From the NCBI GenBank assembly GCA_003254905.1, contig QANU01014530.1:114673-178672 (forward strand): DNA of 64,000 nucleotides, given 5' to 3'. This document shows positions 24,002-34,278 of the stretch, in pieces. Source of the DNA: Nissolia schottii (Eukaryota; Streptophyta; Magnoliopsida; Fabales; Fabaceae). Numbering within the stretch: the first letter of the stretch is position 1; each line of letters begins with the position of its first letter. The notes under the pieces are model-generated. The model was not told the origin of the DNA and did no database searches. It was given only the letters and a program-made list of their open reading frames with translations. Position numbers and translations under genes: made by a program.

Positions 24002-24184
24002 CTATACATATTGTACATCATAGCTTTTTGCTAGCCTAAACCATTCATTACTACTATTGACTACAAAACTATAGTCGCCTGCCTGCGTCGTTGGAAAAAG
24101 TGGCTCTTGCTGTTCCTCGGGGTCCTTGACTCCAAGCTCCCAAACCCCATCACCTGTTGTCTCGTCGTCTCCACCTGGAACCAT
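24002..24184 (-). CDS. LTR-borne 60-codon ORF of C, 3' LTR copy
   Basis: Starts ATGGTTCCAGG in the conserved TTCTCACCCCCACTCCCTT context. It encodes MVPGGDDETTGDGVWELG and an acidic/aromatic tail (NSSNEWFRLAKSYDVQYV). The copy in the other LTR of the same element (ATG at 30758-30760) has lost 2 bases and stops after 37 codons. It is shorter than the A4 and B3 frames and unlike them in sequence apart from the M-[LV]-P-G start shared with A2. Function unknown. Confidence 0.4.
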   Translation of the reverse strand: MVPGGDDETTGDGVWELGVKDPEEQQEPLFPTTQAGDYSFVVNSSNEWFRLAKSYDVQYV

Positions 24185-24715
24185 AAGGGAGTGGGGGTGA
24201 GAACGTCGCATTCTCAGTGGGGTTCTATGGGCTTCCCTATTCATTTCATTACTCCATTACGATTCTGCCGCTCAGGGGGGTCTCTAGGTGACATCATCGT
24301 GCTAAATCCCTACTTATTAATTATCCGTTCTAGTCCTAAGCAGCCTTATCTAGATTACTAGGTTATCAGGGTTCTAATCTTTCCCTTACTTATCTTGGGC
24401 AACTTAGCGTTCTCTATACTCTGATACTATCCTCATATTACGTGAGCTATCTAGAAGCCGTCTCATGAAACCGTGGTTCCTTGATGTGGCCCTTGCACAT
24501 ACATATCTTAAACATACTCCCTGTACTCATCAATCACATATCTCATGCCATATCACATATACACATCATCATGTTCGCGTATCAAATAAACATATCATAT
24601 TCGTGTATCATGTAGACATATCTTAATCATGTGTCATATAGACATATCACATTCATGCATCACATAGACATATCTTGTTCATGTTTCATGTACATATCAT
24701 ATGCATGTAGAGCAT

Positions 24716-25378
24716 TTAGAGTGCCTGAGGGCTGACTTGCCTAGGGGCAACCTCCTCCGTATCGTATCATGTTCATACTCTGCTATACATATCATCGTGT
24801 TCACGTATCATATTGACATATCATTAGCACATATACATATCATCATATTCACATATCATAGCATGTTCATGTTTCATGTACGTATCGTATGCACGTGTCA
24901 TGTTCATGTATGGCATATTGAATGCTTGAGGGTTTCACTTGCCCAAGGGCAACGTCCTCCGTGTCGTGTACATGCATGTCTGTATACATGTATGGCATGC
25001 ATGAGGAAATCCACTTGCCCTATGGCAGCATCGTCCATATCATAGTAGTGGCATATAGAATGCCTGAGGAAATCCACTCGCCCGAGGGCGGCGTCCTCCG
25101 TATCATATCATGGGGTCGCATACGAAATGCCTGAGGAAATCCACTCGCCCGAGGGCGGCGTCCTCTATATCATGTCAATGCTTGAGGATATCTGCTCGCC
25201 CCATGGCGGCGTCCTCCATATCATGTCAATGCTTGAGGAAATCTGCTCGCCCCATGGCAGTGTCCTTCATATCATGTCAATGCTTGAGGAAATCTGCTCG
25301 CCCCGTGGCGGCGTCCTCCATATCATGTAACTGCTTGAGGAAATCTGCTCGCCTTATGGCGGCGTCCTCCATATCATG
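24716..25378 (-). repeat. C minisatellite, unit about 51 bp (3' LTR)
   Basis: About nine units built on TGCTTGAGGAAATCTGCTCG, CCCATGGCGGCGTCCTCCAT and ATCATGTCAA; the last five are regular (51 bp), the earlier ones diverged and spaced by CATATCA-rich DNA. As 51 is a multiple of 3, several frames stay open; these frames are not treated as genes. Confidence 0.9.
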
Positions 25379-25493
25379 TTTGAATACAAGATGTCATGTT
25401 CATGTCGTGTTTGCATGTTCGTGTCATGTTATGCTCGTGTCATATGCATGTCATGTCATAATACCATATACATATCTCATCCAGTACAACTAG

Positions 25494-27045
25494 TGATGAA
25501 AGCCTTTTTAACCACTTTCTAGAATCTTGACATAGCTTAGGTTTTGTCACAACTATGCCAAGCTTGTAGAAAGCTTATCTGCGCTTTTGTCGCTCAAATT
25601 AAATTTATATATATCCTACTTTACGGCTTTCAGATTCCAAAGGAATCCGATTGCAGTATAGTCGGGTATAGTCGAACCACAGAGAGTTGCAAAAATACCG
25701 TTCTTGAGTTTGTTTAATTAAACAATAGAGTGAAGGATTTGATAAATCGATAGTTTAAGTACATAAGTAAATAAACGACATAAAAGTAAATAGGAAACAA
25801 ATCAGAGGCAGTTCCGGAGCTTGTTGGGAATTTTAATCACATCGTAGTTTCATGTATTTATTACATAGAATCATCATTTCTTTGATTGCCCGCACTTAGA
25901 ACTTCTTCATTGCTTTCGCATATGATAAGATTACAGATTTCCCTTGTTAAACTATTACTTCCGTAAACAAGCTAAACAAAGGACATCAAAATGATTTCGT
26001 ATGTGTAAGCGGCTAACCTTTATTCCAGTTATGGCAACCAGGTTAGATGAATGATTTCAATCCGACTCTAATGGTTGTAATTGTTCATTCACAACGTTCG
26101 AGTCTAGAATCTAGTTAAGCGTCATGATGTTGATTTTAACTTGGTTATGACTTAATTAGTATAACAATCGTTCATACAACTAAGTCCCAAATCAAGAATC
26201 AAAACACTAAGCAAAGACTAGCATTAAGCATGAATTCATTCAAGCAAATCATAAGAAATAGATAAATTCATATGCAATAGTTACATGGATACAAGCAAGC
26301 CACAATAATGATCAAAATCCCAACAAAAAGAGAGGGTTAGGAACCCATCTTACAAGAGTATCTCGGAGGCAAGGTTAAGACACTTACCATGACACGTACT
26401 CACGCCGTCATGGCCATGGCTTCGCCGAGCTTCCTCGATCTCCGGCTCCTTCACAAGCCTCGTCTTTGTTCCTAACCTAACCTAAACTAAACTAAGCTTT
26501 GAAGTACAACAAAATGAAGGAAGAATGGTGTTTTTGGGGGTGGAAGAGGATGCCCTAAGTAGTACTCGGCCAGCCTATTTATAGGCGTTTTTAGGGTTGA
26601 ACCGCTCAGCGGTTAGTGTACCACCGCTGAGTGGTTTGGTCAATTATGGTGGCTCATACGCGGCTTCATTAATGGTGGTGGCGGCTTGCAGGGCGGCTTG
26701 AGGTGGCGCCAGGCTGGAGCATTTAATGCACGGTTAAAGGCGGCTGCCGACCTAATCCGCTGAGCGCATGGGGCTTGTCAGCTGAGCGATTTCTTCTCCA
26801 CCGCTGAGCGCTGCTTCTCATCCGCTGAGCGATCCTGCCTGTTTCTTCAATTTTAGCTTTCTTCCAATTCTGCCCGTGTTCTCCATTCTTCAAGGGATTA
26901 TTCTTTATCTTTTATGCTTGCATCCATCTTCAAATATATATTATAACCCTACAAAACAAGGAGATTTAATTAGATAATTCGTTTAAATCATAACAGATAA
27001 GTGCCATTTTAATAGTCAAAAGACACGTAAATTGGGCACTTATCA
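25494..27045 (-). mobile_element. D3: solo Athila-like LTR in C (1552 bp)
   Basis: Starts (plus strand) TGATGAAAGCCTTTTTAACC and ends AATTGGGCACTTATCA, with target duplication ACTAG at 25489-25493 and 27046-27050. The undisturbed C 5' LTR has the uninterrupted site (31975-31990: ACAACTAGCACGCC). It has CCGCTGAGCG motifs upstream of a TATA box (CCTATAAATAGG on the minus strand, about 26573-26586). Confidence 0.92.
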
Positions 27046-27354
27046 ACTAGCAAGCCATAAAATCATACACGTATCTTAACACATCATTCCGCTTAATGTT
27101 TGTTGGAACTGTGGGCCCACGACAATTCTCATAAACATTGATTCCCTGGCTTAGGTTAGCTCGGCGACCTAAAGTCTCTGGGGCTGCTTGCTGTCCCCAA
27201 AAACTCCCGGTTCACCTCGGCACCCCTGTCCAGGGTTCCATGGAAATCACTAAGTTTCAGGCCGCTTAGTGCCCCTTGGGTCCGCTCACCAGTCCCTAAA
27301 ACCCTCAGTTCATAAATAGTTTAAAAATATATTTTTCTCACTTTAGCCTATAGA

Positions 27355-27425
27355 CCGCTCAGCGGTACATGAGGCCGCTCAGCAGTTCCTGTCCGCTCAG
27401 CAGTCCATGAGGCCGCTTAGCGTCC
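27355..27425 (-). repeat. CCGCTCAGCGG array of C (3' LTR)
   Basis: Four units (CCGCTCAGCGG, CCGCTCAGCAG, CCGCTTAGCG); the 5' LTR counterpart is 32285-32355. Confidence 0.8.
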
Positions 27426-27981
27426 TGGGCGTGGCATGCATGACCTGCTTTGCTTTCTTACTTTCCTTTTTCCATTTTACAATATAAACCATCATAGAAA
27501 ACATATCCAAATCATCAAAACATCCTAGGCCTAAGCATAGCATAACATAAACTACAATAATTCATCAAATCACATAAAACAATGTTAAGCCATCTATGGC
27601 CACCAACCTTCACCGCGAAATTCAGCAACCATAATACCATCTTATTCAGCTCCAAAAAAACATAAATCATGCAAGAATCAATAGCCCTGGCATCTCTAAC
27701 ACATAATCCACAGAATGGTCCTAACAGCATCTAACAACACCGATTAGCCTACAAGCAATTAAAGCTCATCAAAGAGAGAGAAAGCTTGAGATTACCCACC
27801 TCTTTGGAGTCTCAGAGATGGTTTAAAGATGGTTGAAGAGATGCAGGTTCCTCAGGTATGTAGCCTCCTGAACCAGTCTCCTGATCTCGGCAGCGTTCCG
27901 GCAGAGTTTCCGGACCGGGCGATTTTTCGGCAGAGTTTTGGTATGGTGGTGATTATGTGAAAATGAAGCAAATGGGTGGGG

Positions 27982-27989
27982 TATTTATA
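27982..27989 (-). promoter_or_regulatory. TATA box of C 3' LTR
   Basis: TATAAATA on the minus strand (CCTCTATAAATACCCC). The 5' LTR copy is at 32952-32959. The donor-like AGAGGTGGGTAATC follows about 190 bp downstream. Confidence 0.75.
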
Positions 27990-28760
27990 GAGGGGCTGGC
28001 TGTGGCTGATGGGGGCGTTTTGGTCCTTAAATTTTTAGCCAAAATTACTATTTTGCCCTCCTTAATTAAATTTCTTAATTAATTAATTGTTTTGGATAAT
28101 TATAAGGTCACATAAGGTCAAATCAATGAATAGTGACCTATATTTTAATATTTTTTTTCACAAAAATCTGCTGTCCCCACGTGCTCAATTCAGATGTGGG
28201 TCCCACCCGATCCCGTTTCGCTCGTCTTTTGGTCGTTCGCAGTCCTAGTGTGTCGTGCACGGTCGTCCAAAAAATATTCCGCTTATACCGTCGCGATCCC
28301 CTAATTTCCCTTTACCTAGGACTATTAATATTCAAAGGCATTTGTGAATTTCTCTCCGGAGGAGTATTCTTCACAGATACCTTTGTCCCGCTATCTCTCA
28401 CCGGTATTCGAACAGGACCGTTCCGCTGGCGATTCCGCGATCACCTGTTCTCACTCATTTTCCTAATAAGGTTTTGGGCTAATCTAAGGTATTTTGAGAA
28501 CTTTCCCTCCCTAAGGTAGGATTTCGAGAGACTTGAGGCCCTCTGCTCAGTTCTACCGGCTAAACGGGGCCAAACGGTGTTCTAGTGTCTGCAGAATCGT
28601 CCGAAACTGCGCGGAACTCCGTTTTTCCGACAGTCTGGACTTACCGTCAAATCCTAAGGGCCATAAGGAATTATTTAAGTGTCATCGAAATTTTGAGACA
28701 CTAAATAGAAAAGCTTCTACAGACACTTCTGTCCTAAGGGTTCAGGTTTCTACATTGCTA

Positions 28761-28784
28761 ACCCATATAAGGGCTTATATGGGT
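28761..28784. repeat. 11-bp perfect inverted repeat in C 3' LTR
   Basis: Arms ACCCATATAAG and CTTATATGGGT, separated by GG, about 50 bp from the LTR start. The same hairpin is in the 5' LTR at 33731-33754. Not seen in B1, B2 or B3. Confidence 0.9.
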
Positions 28785-28829
28785 ATTTCTCCTGTGAAAT
28801 CCTTACTAAGGGAAAAGTGGGATGTTACA

Positions 28830-28848
28830 TTCCACCCCCTTAAAAGAA
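28830..28848 (-). promoter_or_regulatory. polypurine tract of C
   Basis: In element sense TTCTTTTAAGGGGGTGGAA directly before the TGTAACATCCC of the 3' LTR, as expected for plus-strand priming; close to the tract of Del/Tekay-type elements. Confidence 0.85.
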
Positions 28849-28949
28849 TTTCGCCCTGAAATTCCAGCGTCACTAGAGTTTCTGGTTTTCTATTACGCTA
28901 TAGTTAATATTCATTGTTACTCACTTACCCTAGGCGTGATTGCCCACGT

Positions 28950-30047
28950 CTTGTGTTTTTGCGGCTGTCATGATAAAGATTCGCCCTGTCCGCTGGGCTG
29001 GGGTGGCATGGCAATCCCTGGCAAAGTGGCCTCTTTTCCCGCATTTGTAGCAGGCATCCTTCCCTGCTAAACAGTCTCCCAGTGCAGCTTGCCACACCTC
29101 GGGCAAGGTGGATTACTTTCGTTGCCTCAGTGTGCTCCCTGAGTGCCTGGCCCTTGAGTTTTCTGCTCCGGTTGAGCTTCTTGCTGGGACTGGTCCTGGG
29201 TCTGCTTCAGCTCCTGGTGTTGCTGGTGTTGGGGTTGGGTGTAGAAAGGTCGCCTTTTTCTTTGGGTAAGTGCGACATTCTCTTGTTCAGATAACTTCCT
29301 CTTGTTCCTTGCGTTCCTGGCCCTAGTCAAGTTCCTGGCCGATTCTTCTAGCGTCATGCACTTGCTTACAAGGAGAGCATAATCCTCAATGTCCCAGTGG
29401 TTAATGGCCATCTGTAATTCCTCCTTTAATCCCCTCTGAAATTTCCCGCACTTCCACGTTTCGTTGGGGTGTAGCTGGTAGGTACTGGAATAGCGACGTA
29501 GTCTCTTAAAGGTGGACGTGTACTCAGCAACTATCATGTCCCCTTGTTGTAGCTCCAAAAACTCCGCTTCTTTCTGATCCCTAAGCCCCTTAGGGAAATA
29601 CTTATTCAAGAGGGCAGTGGTGAACTGATCCCATGTGATGGGACTTCCTTGCTGCTCCAGGAGAGGTCTGGTAGTGTTCCACCATGTCCTGGCGGCACCT
29701 CGCAGCTTCAGTGTCGCAAATTGAGCCTTCTGCACCGCTGTGCAGGGGATGTCCTCAAAAATCTGCTCCGTTTCGGATATCCAATTATGGAGAAGTTCTG
29801 GGTCCATCACCCCTTTAAAAGTCGGGGGGTTTGCTCTTCCAAATTCCGCATACTTCGTTGCTTCTGCCTCTTTAGCTGTTGGTGCCGGATTCCGATGCAT
29901 GGCTGCTGCTGCCATTTGATTTGTTGCCTGAGCTTGGGCGTGAGTGGCTTGGGCCTGAGCCTGGGTGGCTTGTGCCATTTCTTGAAGGATGTCGGCAAAC
30001 TCTGCCGGCTCCATCGTCCGCTGTGTATAGTCTCTACGAGGTGGCAT
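28950..30047 (-). pseudogene. gag of C (capsid/nucleocapsid), interrupted before and within the zinc knuckles
   Basis: The start MPPRRDYTQR at 30047 is typical of chromovirus gag; an upstream in-frame ATG at 30107 is less likely. 306 codons are open to a TGA at 29127-29129. The retrotransposon gag domain is clear from about residue 75 to 190: NPPTFKGVMDPE, LRGAARTWWN, FTTALLNKYFPKGLRDQKEA and EFLELQQGDMIVAEYT. A Gln-rich linker follows. After the TGA the same frame gives the first knuckle CPRCGKLH; a frameshift is then needed to read the second, CYKCGKRGHFARDC. Protease and downstream pol are missing. The capsid part may still be expressed; the nucleocapsid is disrupted. Confidence 0.88.
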
Positions 30048-30203
30048 GTCTAATTTGTTGTACCTGCACAATTCCGAGTTGATCAGTCTCAAGGAAGGCG
30101 GGTACACATGAACTTAACACATACCACTTAGCGAAGACCTACACTGTTAGTCATGCTCGGAAGCATAGTGCAACTCAGTCCATAGGCTCACCTGGACCAA
30201 ACT

Positions 30204-30215
30204 GCTCTGATACCA
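30204..30215 (-). promoter_or_regulatory. primer binding site of C (initiator tRNA-Met)
   Basis: TGGTATCAGAGC on the minus strand, two bases after the GTGTTACA end of the 5' LTR; the standard plant iMet site. Confidence 0.93.
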
Positions 30216-30646
30216 ACTGTAACACCCCTACTTTCAGCCTACGCTATAGTCGTAACACTGATTATAGGGTTGTTATCTGCTTGGTTGGGGTTACTTCTAT
30301 CGCCTACTTTTAGCTTGGAAAATATCTCTTACTCGAAAATAAGGACCATTTTAAAACTTTTCCTTTCTCTGCTTATTTACAAATTAGGAGCCATGCTTGT
30401 TCAGAAGGATAAATATATAAATATGCAAGCGGTAGAGTCCACATGGATTTAAGTGAGAATTAGTCTACGAGCTGATCATACAAGAGAGATTAGAATAGAG
30501 ACATATATATATATATATATACACAATCATGTGGTCCATACGCAATACACAATTAAGTTATAATACATAAGTACAATTACTATACATACTGTACATCATA
30601 GCTTTTGGCTAGCCTAAACCATTTACTACTACTATTGACTACAAAA

Positions 30647-30760
30647 CTATAGTCGCCTGCATGCGTCGTTGGAAAATGTGGCTCCTGCATTTCCTCGGGG
30701 TCCTTGACTCCAAGCTCCCAAACCGTCACCTGTTGTCTCATCGTCTCTACCTGGAACCAT
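30647..30760 (-). pseudogene. LTR-borne ORF of C, 5' LTR copy, frameshifted
   Basis: Starts MVPGRDDETTGDG like the 3' copy, then a 2-base deletion after the Gly-Asp codons shifts the frame and it stops after 37 codons. The two LTRs were identical at insertion, so the lesion arose in place. Confidence 0.5.
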
Positions 30761-31291
30761 AAGGGAGTGGGGGTGAGAACGTCACGTTCTCAGTGGGGTT
30801 CTATGGGCCTTCCTATTCATTTCATTACTCCATTACGATTCTGCCGCTCAGGGGGGTCTCTAGGTGACATCATCGTGCTAAAATCCTACTTATTAATTAT
30901 CCGTTCTAGTCCTGAGCAGCCTTATCTAGATTACTAGGTTATCAGGGTTCTAATCTTTCCCTTACTTATCTTGGGCAACTTAGCGTTCTCTATACTTTGA
31001 TACTATCCTCGTATTACGTGACCTATCTAGAGGCCGTCTCATGAAACCGTGGTTCCTCGTCGTGGCCTTTGCACATACATATATTAAACATACTCCCTAT
31101 ACTCATCAATCACATATCTCATGCCATATCACATATACACATCATCATGTTCACGTATCAAATAAACATATCATATTCGTGTATCATGTAGACATATCTT
31201 AATCATGTGTTACATAGACATATCACATTCATGCATCACATAGACATATCTTGTTCATGTTTCATGTACATATCATATGCATGTAGGGCAT

Positions 31292-31870
31292 TTAGAGTGC
31301 TTGAGGGCTGATTTGCCTAGGGGAAGCCTCCTCCGTATCGTATCATGTTCATACTCTGCTATACATATCATCGTGTTCACGTATCACATTGACATATCAT
31401 TAGCACATATACATATCATCATATTCACATATCATAGTATGTTCATGTTTCATGTACGTATCGTATGCACGTGTCATGTTCATGTATGGCATATTGAATG
31501 CTTGAGGGTTCCACTTGCCCAGGGGCAGCATCCTCCGTGTCGTGTACATGCATGTCTGTATGCATGTATCGCATGCATGAGGAAATCCACTTGCCCTATG
31601 GCAGCGTCGTCCATATCATAGTAGTGGCATATAGAATGCATGAGGAAATCCACTCGCCCGTGGACGGCGTCCTCCGTATCATATCATGGGGTGGCATACG
31701 AAATGCCTGAGGAAATCTAGTTGCCCGAGGGCGGCGTCCTCCATATCATGGCAATGCTTGAGGAAATCTGCTCGCCCCATTTCTGCTCGCCCCATGGCGG
31801 CGTCCTCCATATCATGTAACTGCTTGAGGAAATCTGCTCGCCATATGGCGGCGTCCTCCGTATCATGTTT
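31292..31870 (-). repeat. C minisatellite in 5' LTR
   Basis: Same 51-bp family as 24716-25378 but with fewer units (about six or seven) and an irregular join at 31775-31795, showing copy-number change since insertion. Confidence 0.85.
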
Positions 31871-33804
31871 GAATACAAGATGTCATGTTCATGTCGTGTT
31901 TGCATGTTCGTGTCATGTTGTGCTCGTGTCATATGCATGTCATGTCATAATACCATATACATATCTCATCCAGTACAACTAGCACGCCATAAAATCATAC
32001 GCGTATCTTAACACATCATTCCGCTTAATGTTTGTTGGAACTGTGGGCCCACGACAATTCTCATAAACTTGATTCCCTGGCTTAGGTTAGCTCGGCGACC
32101 TAAAGTCTCTGGGGCTGCTTGCTGTCCCCAAAAACTCCCGGTTCACCTCGTCACCCCTGTCCAGGGTTCCATGGAAATCACTAAGTTTCAGGCCGCTTAG
32201 CGCCCCTTGGGTCTGCTCAGCGGTCCCTAAAACCCTCAGTTCATAAATAGTTTAAAAATATATTTTTCTCACTTTAGCCTACAGACCGCTCAGCGGTACA
32301 TGAGGCCGCTCAGCGATTCCTGTCCGCTCAGCGGTCCATGAGGCCGCTCAGCGTCCTAGGCGAGGCATGCATGACCTGCTTTGCTTTCTTACTTTCCTTT
32401 TTCCATGGACACTCCTTGGGGTTCCTCCACAAGTTCCAACAACCATTTTACAATATAAACCATCATAGAAAACATATCCAAATCATCAAAACATCCTAGG
32501 CCTAAGCATAGCATAACATAAACTACAATAATTCATCAAATCACATAAAACAATGTTAAGCCATCTATGGCCACAAACCTTCACCGCGAAATTCAGCAAC
32601 CATAATACCATCTTATTCAGCTCCAAACAAACATAAATCATGCAAGAATCAATAGCCCTAGCATCTCTAACACATAATCCACAGAATGGTCCTAACAGCA
32701 TCTAACAACACCTATTAGCCTACAAGCAATTAAAGCTCATCAAAGAGAGAGCAAGCTTGAGATTACCCACCTCTTTGGAGTCTTAGAGATGGTTTAAAGA
32801 TGGTTGAAAGATGCAGGTTCCTCAGGTATATAGCCTCCTGAACCGGTCTCCTGATCTCGGCAGCGTTTCGGCAGAGTTTCCGGACCGAACGATTTTTCGG
32901 CTGAGTTTTGGTATGGTGGTGATTATGTGAAAATGAAGCAAATGGGTGGGGTATTTATAAAGGGTCTGGCTGTGGCTGATGGGGGCATTTTGGTCCTTAA
33001 ATTTTTAGCCAAAATTACTATTTTGCCCTCCTTAATTTAATTTCTTAATTAATTAATTGTTTTGGATAATTATAAGGTCACATCAGGTCAAATCAATGAA
33101 TAGTGACCTATATTTTAATATTTTTTTCACAAAAATCTGCTGTCCCCACGTGCTCAATTCAGATGTGGGTCTCACCCGGTCCCGTTTTACTCGTTTTTGG
33201 TCGTTCGCAATCCCAGTGCGTCGCGCACGGTCGTCCGAAAAATATTCCGCTTATACCGTCGCAATCCCCTAATTTCCCTCTACCTAGGAATATTAATATT
33301 TAAAGGCATTTGTGAATTTCTCTCCGGAGGAGTATTCTTCACAGATACCTTTATCCCGCTATCTCTCGCCTGGTCTGAACAGGACCGTTCCGCTGGCGAT
33401 TCCGCGATCACCTGTTCTCACTCATTTTCCTAATGAGGTTTTGGGCTAATCTAAGGTATTTTGAGAACTTTCCCTCCCTAAGGTAGGATTTCTAGAGACT
33501 TGTGGCCCTCTGCTCAGTTCTACTGGCTAAACGGGGCCAAACGGGACTGTTCTAGTGTCTGCGGAATCGTCCGAAACTGAGCGGAACTCCGTTTTTTCGA
33601 CAGTCTGGACTTACCTTCAAATCCTAAGGGCCATAAGGAATTATTTAAGTGTCATCAAAATTTTGAGACACTAAACAGAAAAGCTTCTACAGACACTCCT
33701 GTCCTAAGGGTTCAGGTTTCTACACTGCTAACCCATATAAGGGCTTATATGGGTATTTCTCCTGTGAAATCCTTACTAAGGGAAAAGTGGGATGTTACAT
33801 ATTT

Positions 33805-34278
33805 CGCTGAGCGCCCTTGTTCCTTCACTGAGCGGTTAGTCAATTTCGGCGGTTGCTCGGCTGGCATAATTAATGTGGTGGCGGCTTGCAGGGGCAGCGC
33901 CAACTTTGTCAGGGCGGCGCCGCAATTCCAGGTTGGCACCAGCTGGCGCAATATATGCGGCGGCTGCAAGTGGCTCCGGTGGCAGCATTGCTAAGCGGCC
34001 TAAGTGCATCGATGAGCGGTGCTTTGTCGTCAAGTGCGCTGAGCGAGCCTTGGTCACCGCTAAGCGGTCCAGTTCGAATTTCATCATTTTGCTTTTTCCT
34101 CTTTTGCCCTTTTGCTCCATTCTTCAGGGATTATTCTTTAATTAATTATGGTTGCATCCATCTTTAGAATATATATAAACCTACAAAATTGGGGAAATTT
34201 AATTAGATACTTCTTTAAAACATATGCAAATAAGTTCTATTTTAATAGTTGAAAATTGCGTAAATTGGGCACTTATCA
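33805..34278 (-). repeat. D4 3' LTR, second part
   Basis: Resumes after the second TATTT and ends AAATTGGGCACTTATCA. It contains GCTGAGCGG and AAGCGG motifs (33807-34075), which sit upstream of the D4 TATA box in element sense. Confidence 0.88.

Larger units (their letters stand above)
23636..28829 (-). repeat. 3' LTR of C (interrupted by D3)
   Basis: Plus-strand ends TGTAACACCCCTACTTTC and GTGGGATGTTACA. It shows the module order of the group in reverse: ORF (24184-24002), minisatellite (24716-25378), CCGCTCAGCGG array (27355-27425), donor-like motif (about 27795), TATA (27982-27989), CTCCGGAG box (about 28355). Confidence 0.92.
23636..33799 (-). mobile_element. C: complete non-autonomous chromovirus-like element, gag only, in D4 LTR
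   Basis: Flanked by TATTT at 23631-23635 and 33800-33804. LTRs are 30218-33799 (5', 3582 bp) and 23636-28829 (3', 3637 bp without nested D3). The internal region is only 28830-30217 (1388 bp): initiator-tRNA-Met primer site, gag with zinc knuckles, polypurine tract. Protease, reverse transcriptase and integrase are absent, so it depended on enzymes from another element. Primer site, TTTTAAGGGGGTGGAA|TGTAACATCCC junction and gag fit Del/Tekay chromoviruses. It is the reference for classing A1-A4 and B1-B3. Confidence 0.92.
30218..33799 (-). repeat. 5' LTR of C (3582 bp)
   Basis: Near-identical to the 3' LTR with scattered substitutions and small indels (for example one ACACTCCTTGGGGTTCC segment near 32407 present only here, and fewer minisatellite units). 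It holds the 37-codon frameshifted version of the LTR ORF (30760-30647). Confidence 0.92.

Noticed and set aside
24716-25378. CRISPR-like array
   Set aside because: Units are contiguous, diverged tandem repeats without unique spacers, in plant DNA inside an LTR.
25110-25493. 128-codon repetitive frame and its partner at 31686-31982
   Set aside because: Translation of the 51-bp minisatellite; unit length divisible by 3 keeps several frames open, and the two LTR copies differ by unit loss. Not treated as genes.
29649-30053. 134-codon plus-strand frame over C gag
   Set aside because: Antisense shadow of the gag gene, whose minus-strand product has the clear gag domain.
33836-34167. Several overlapping 80-94-codon frames in the D4 LTR
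   Set aside because: GC-rich LTR stretch with CTGAGCGG motifs; open on both strands at once, no homology between D copies at the protein level.
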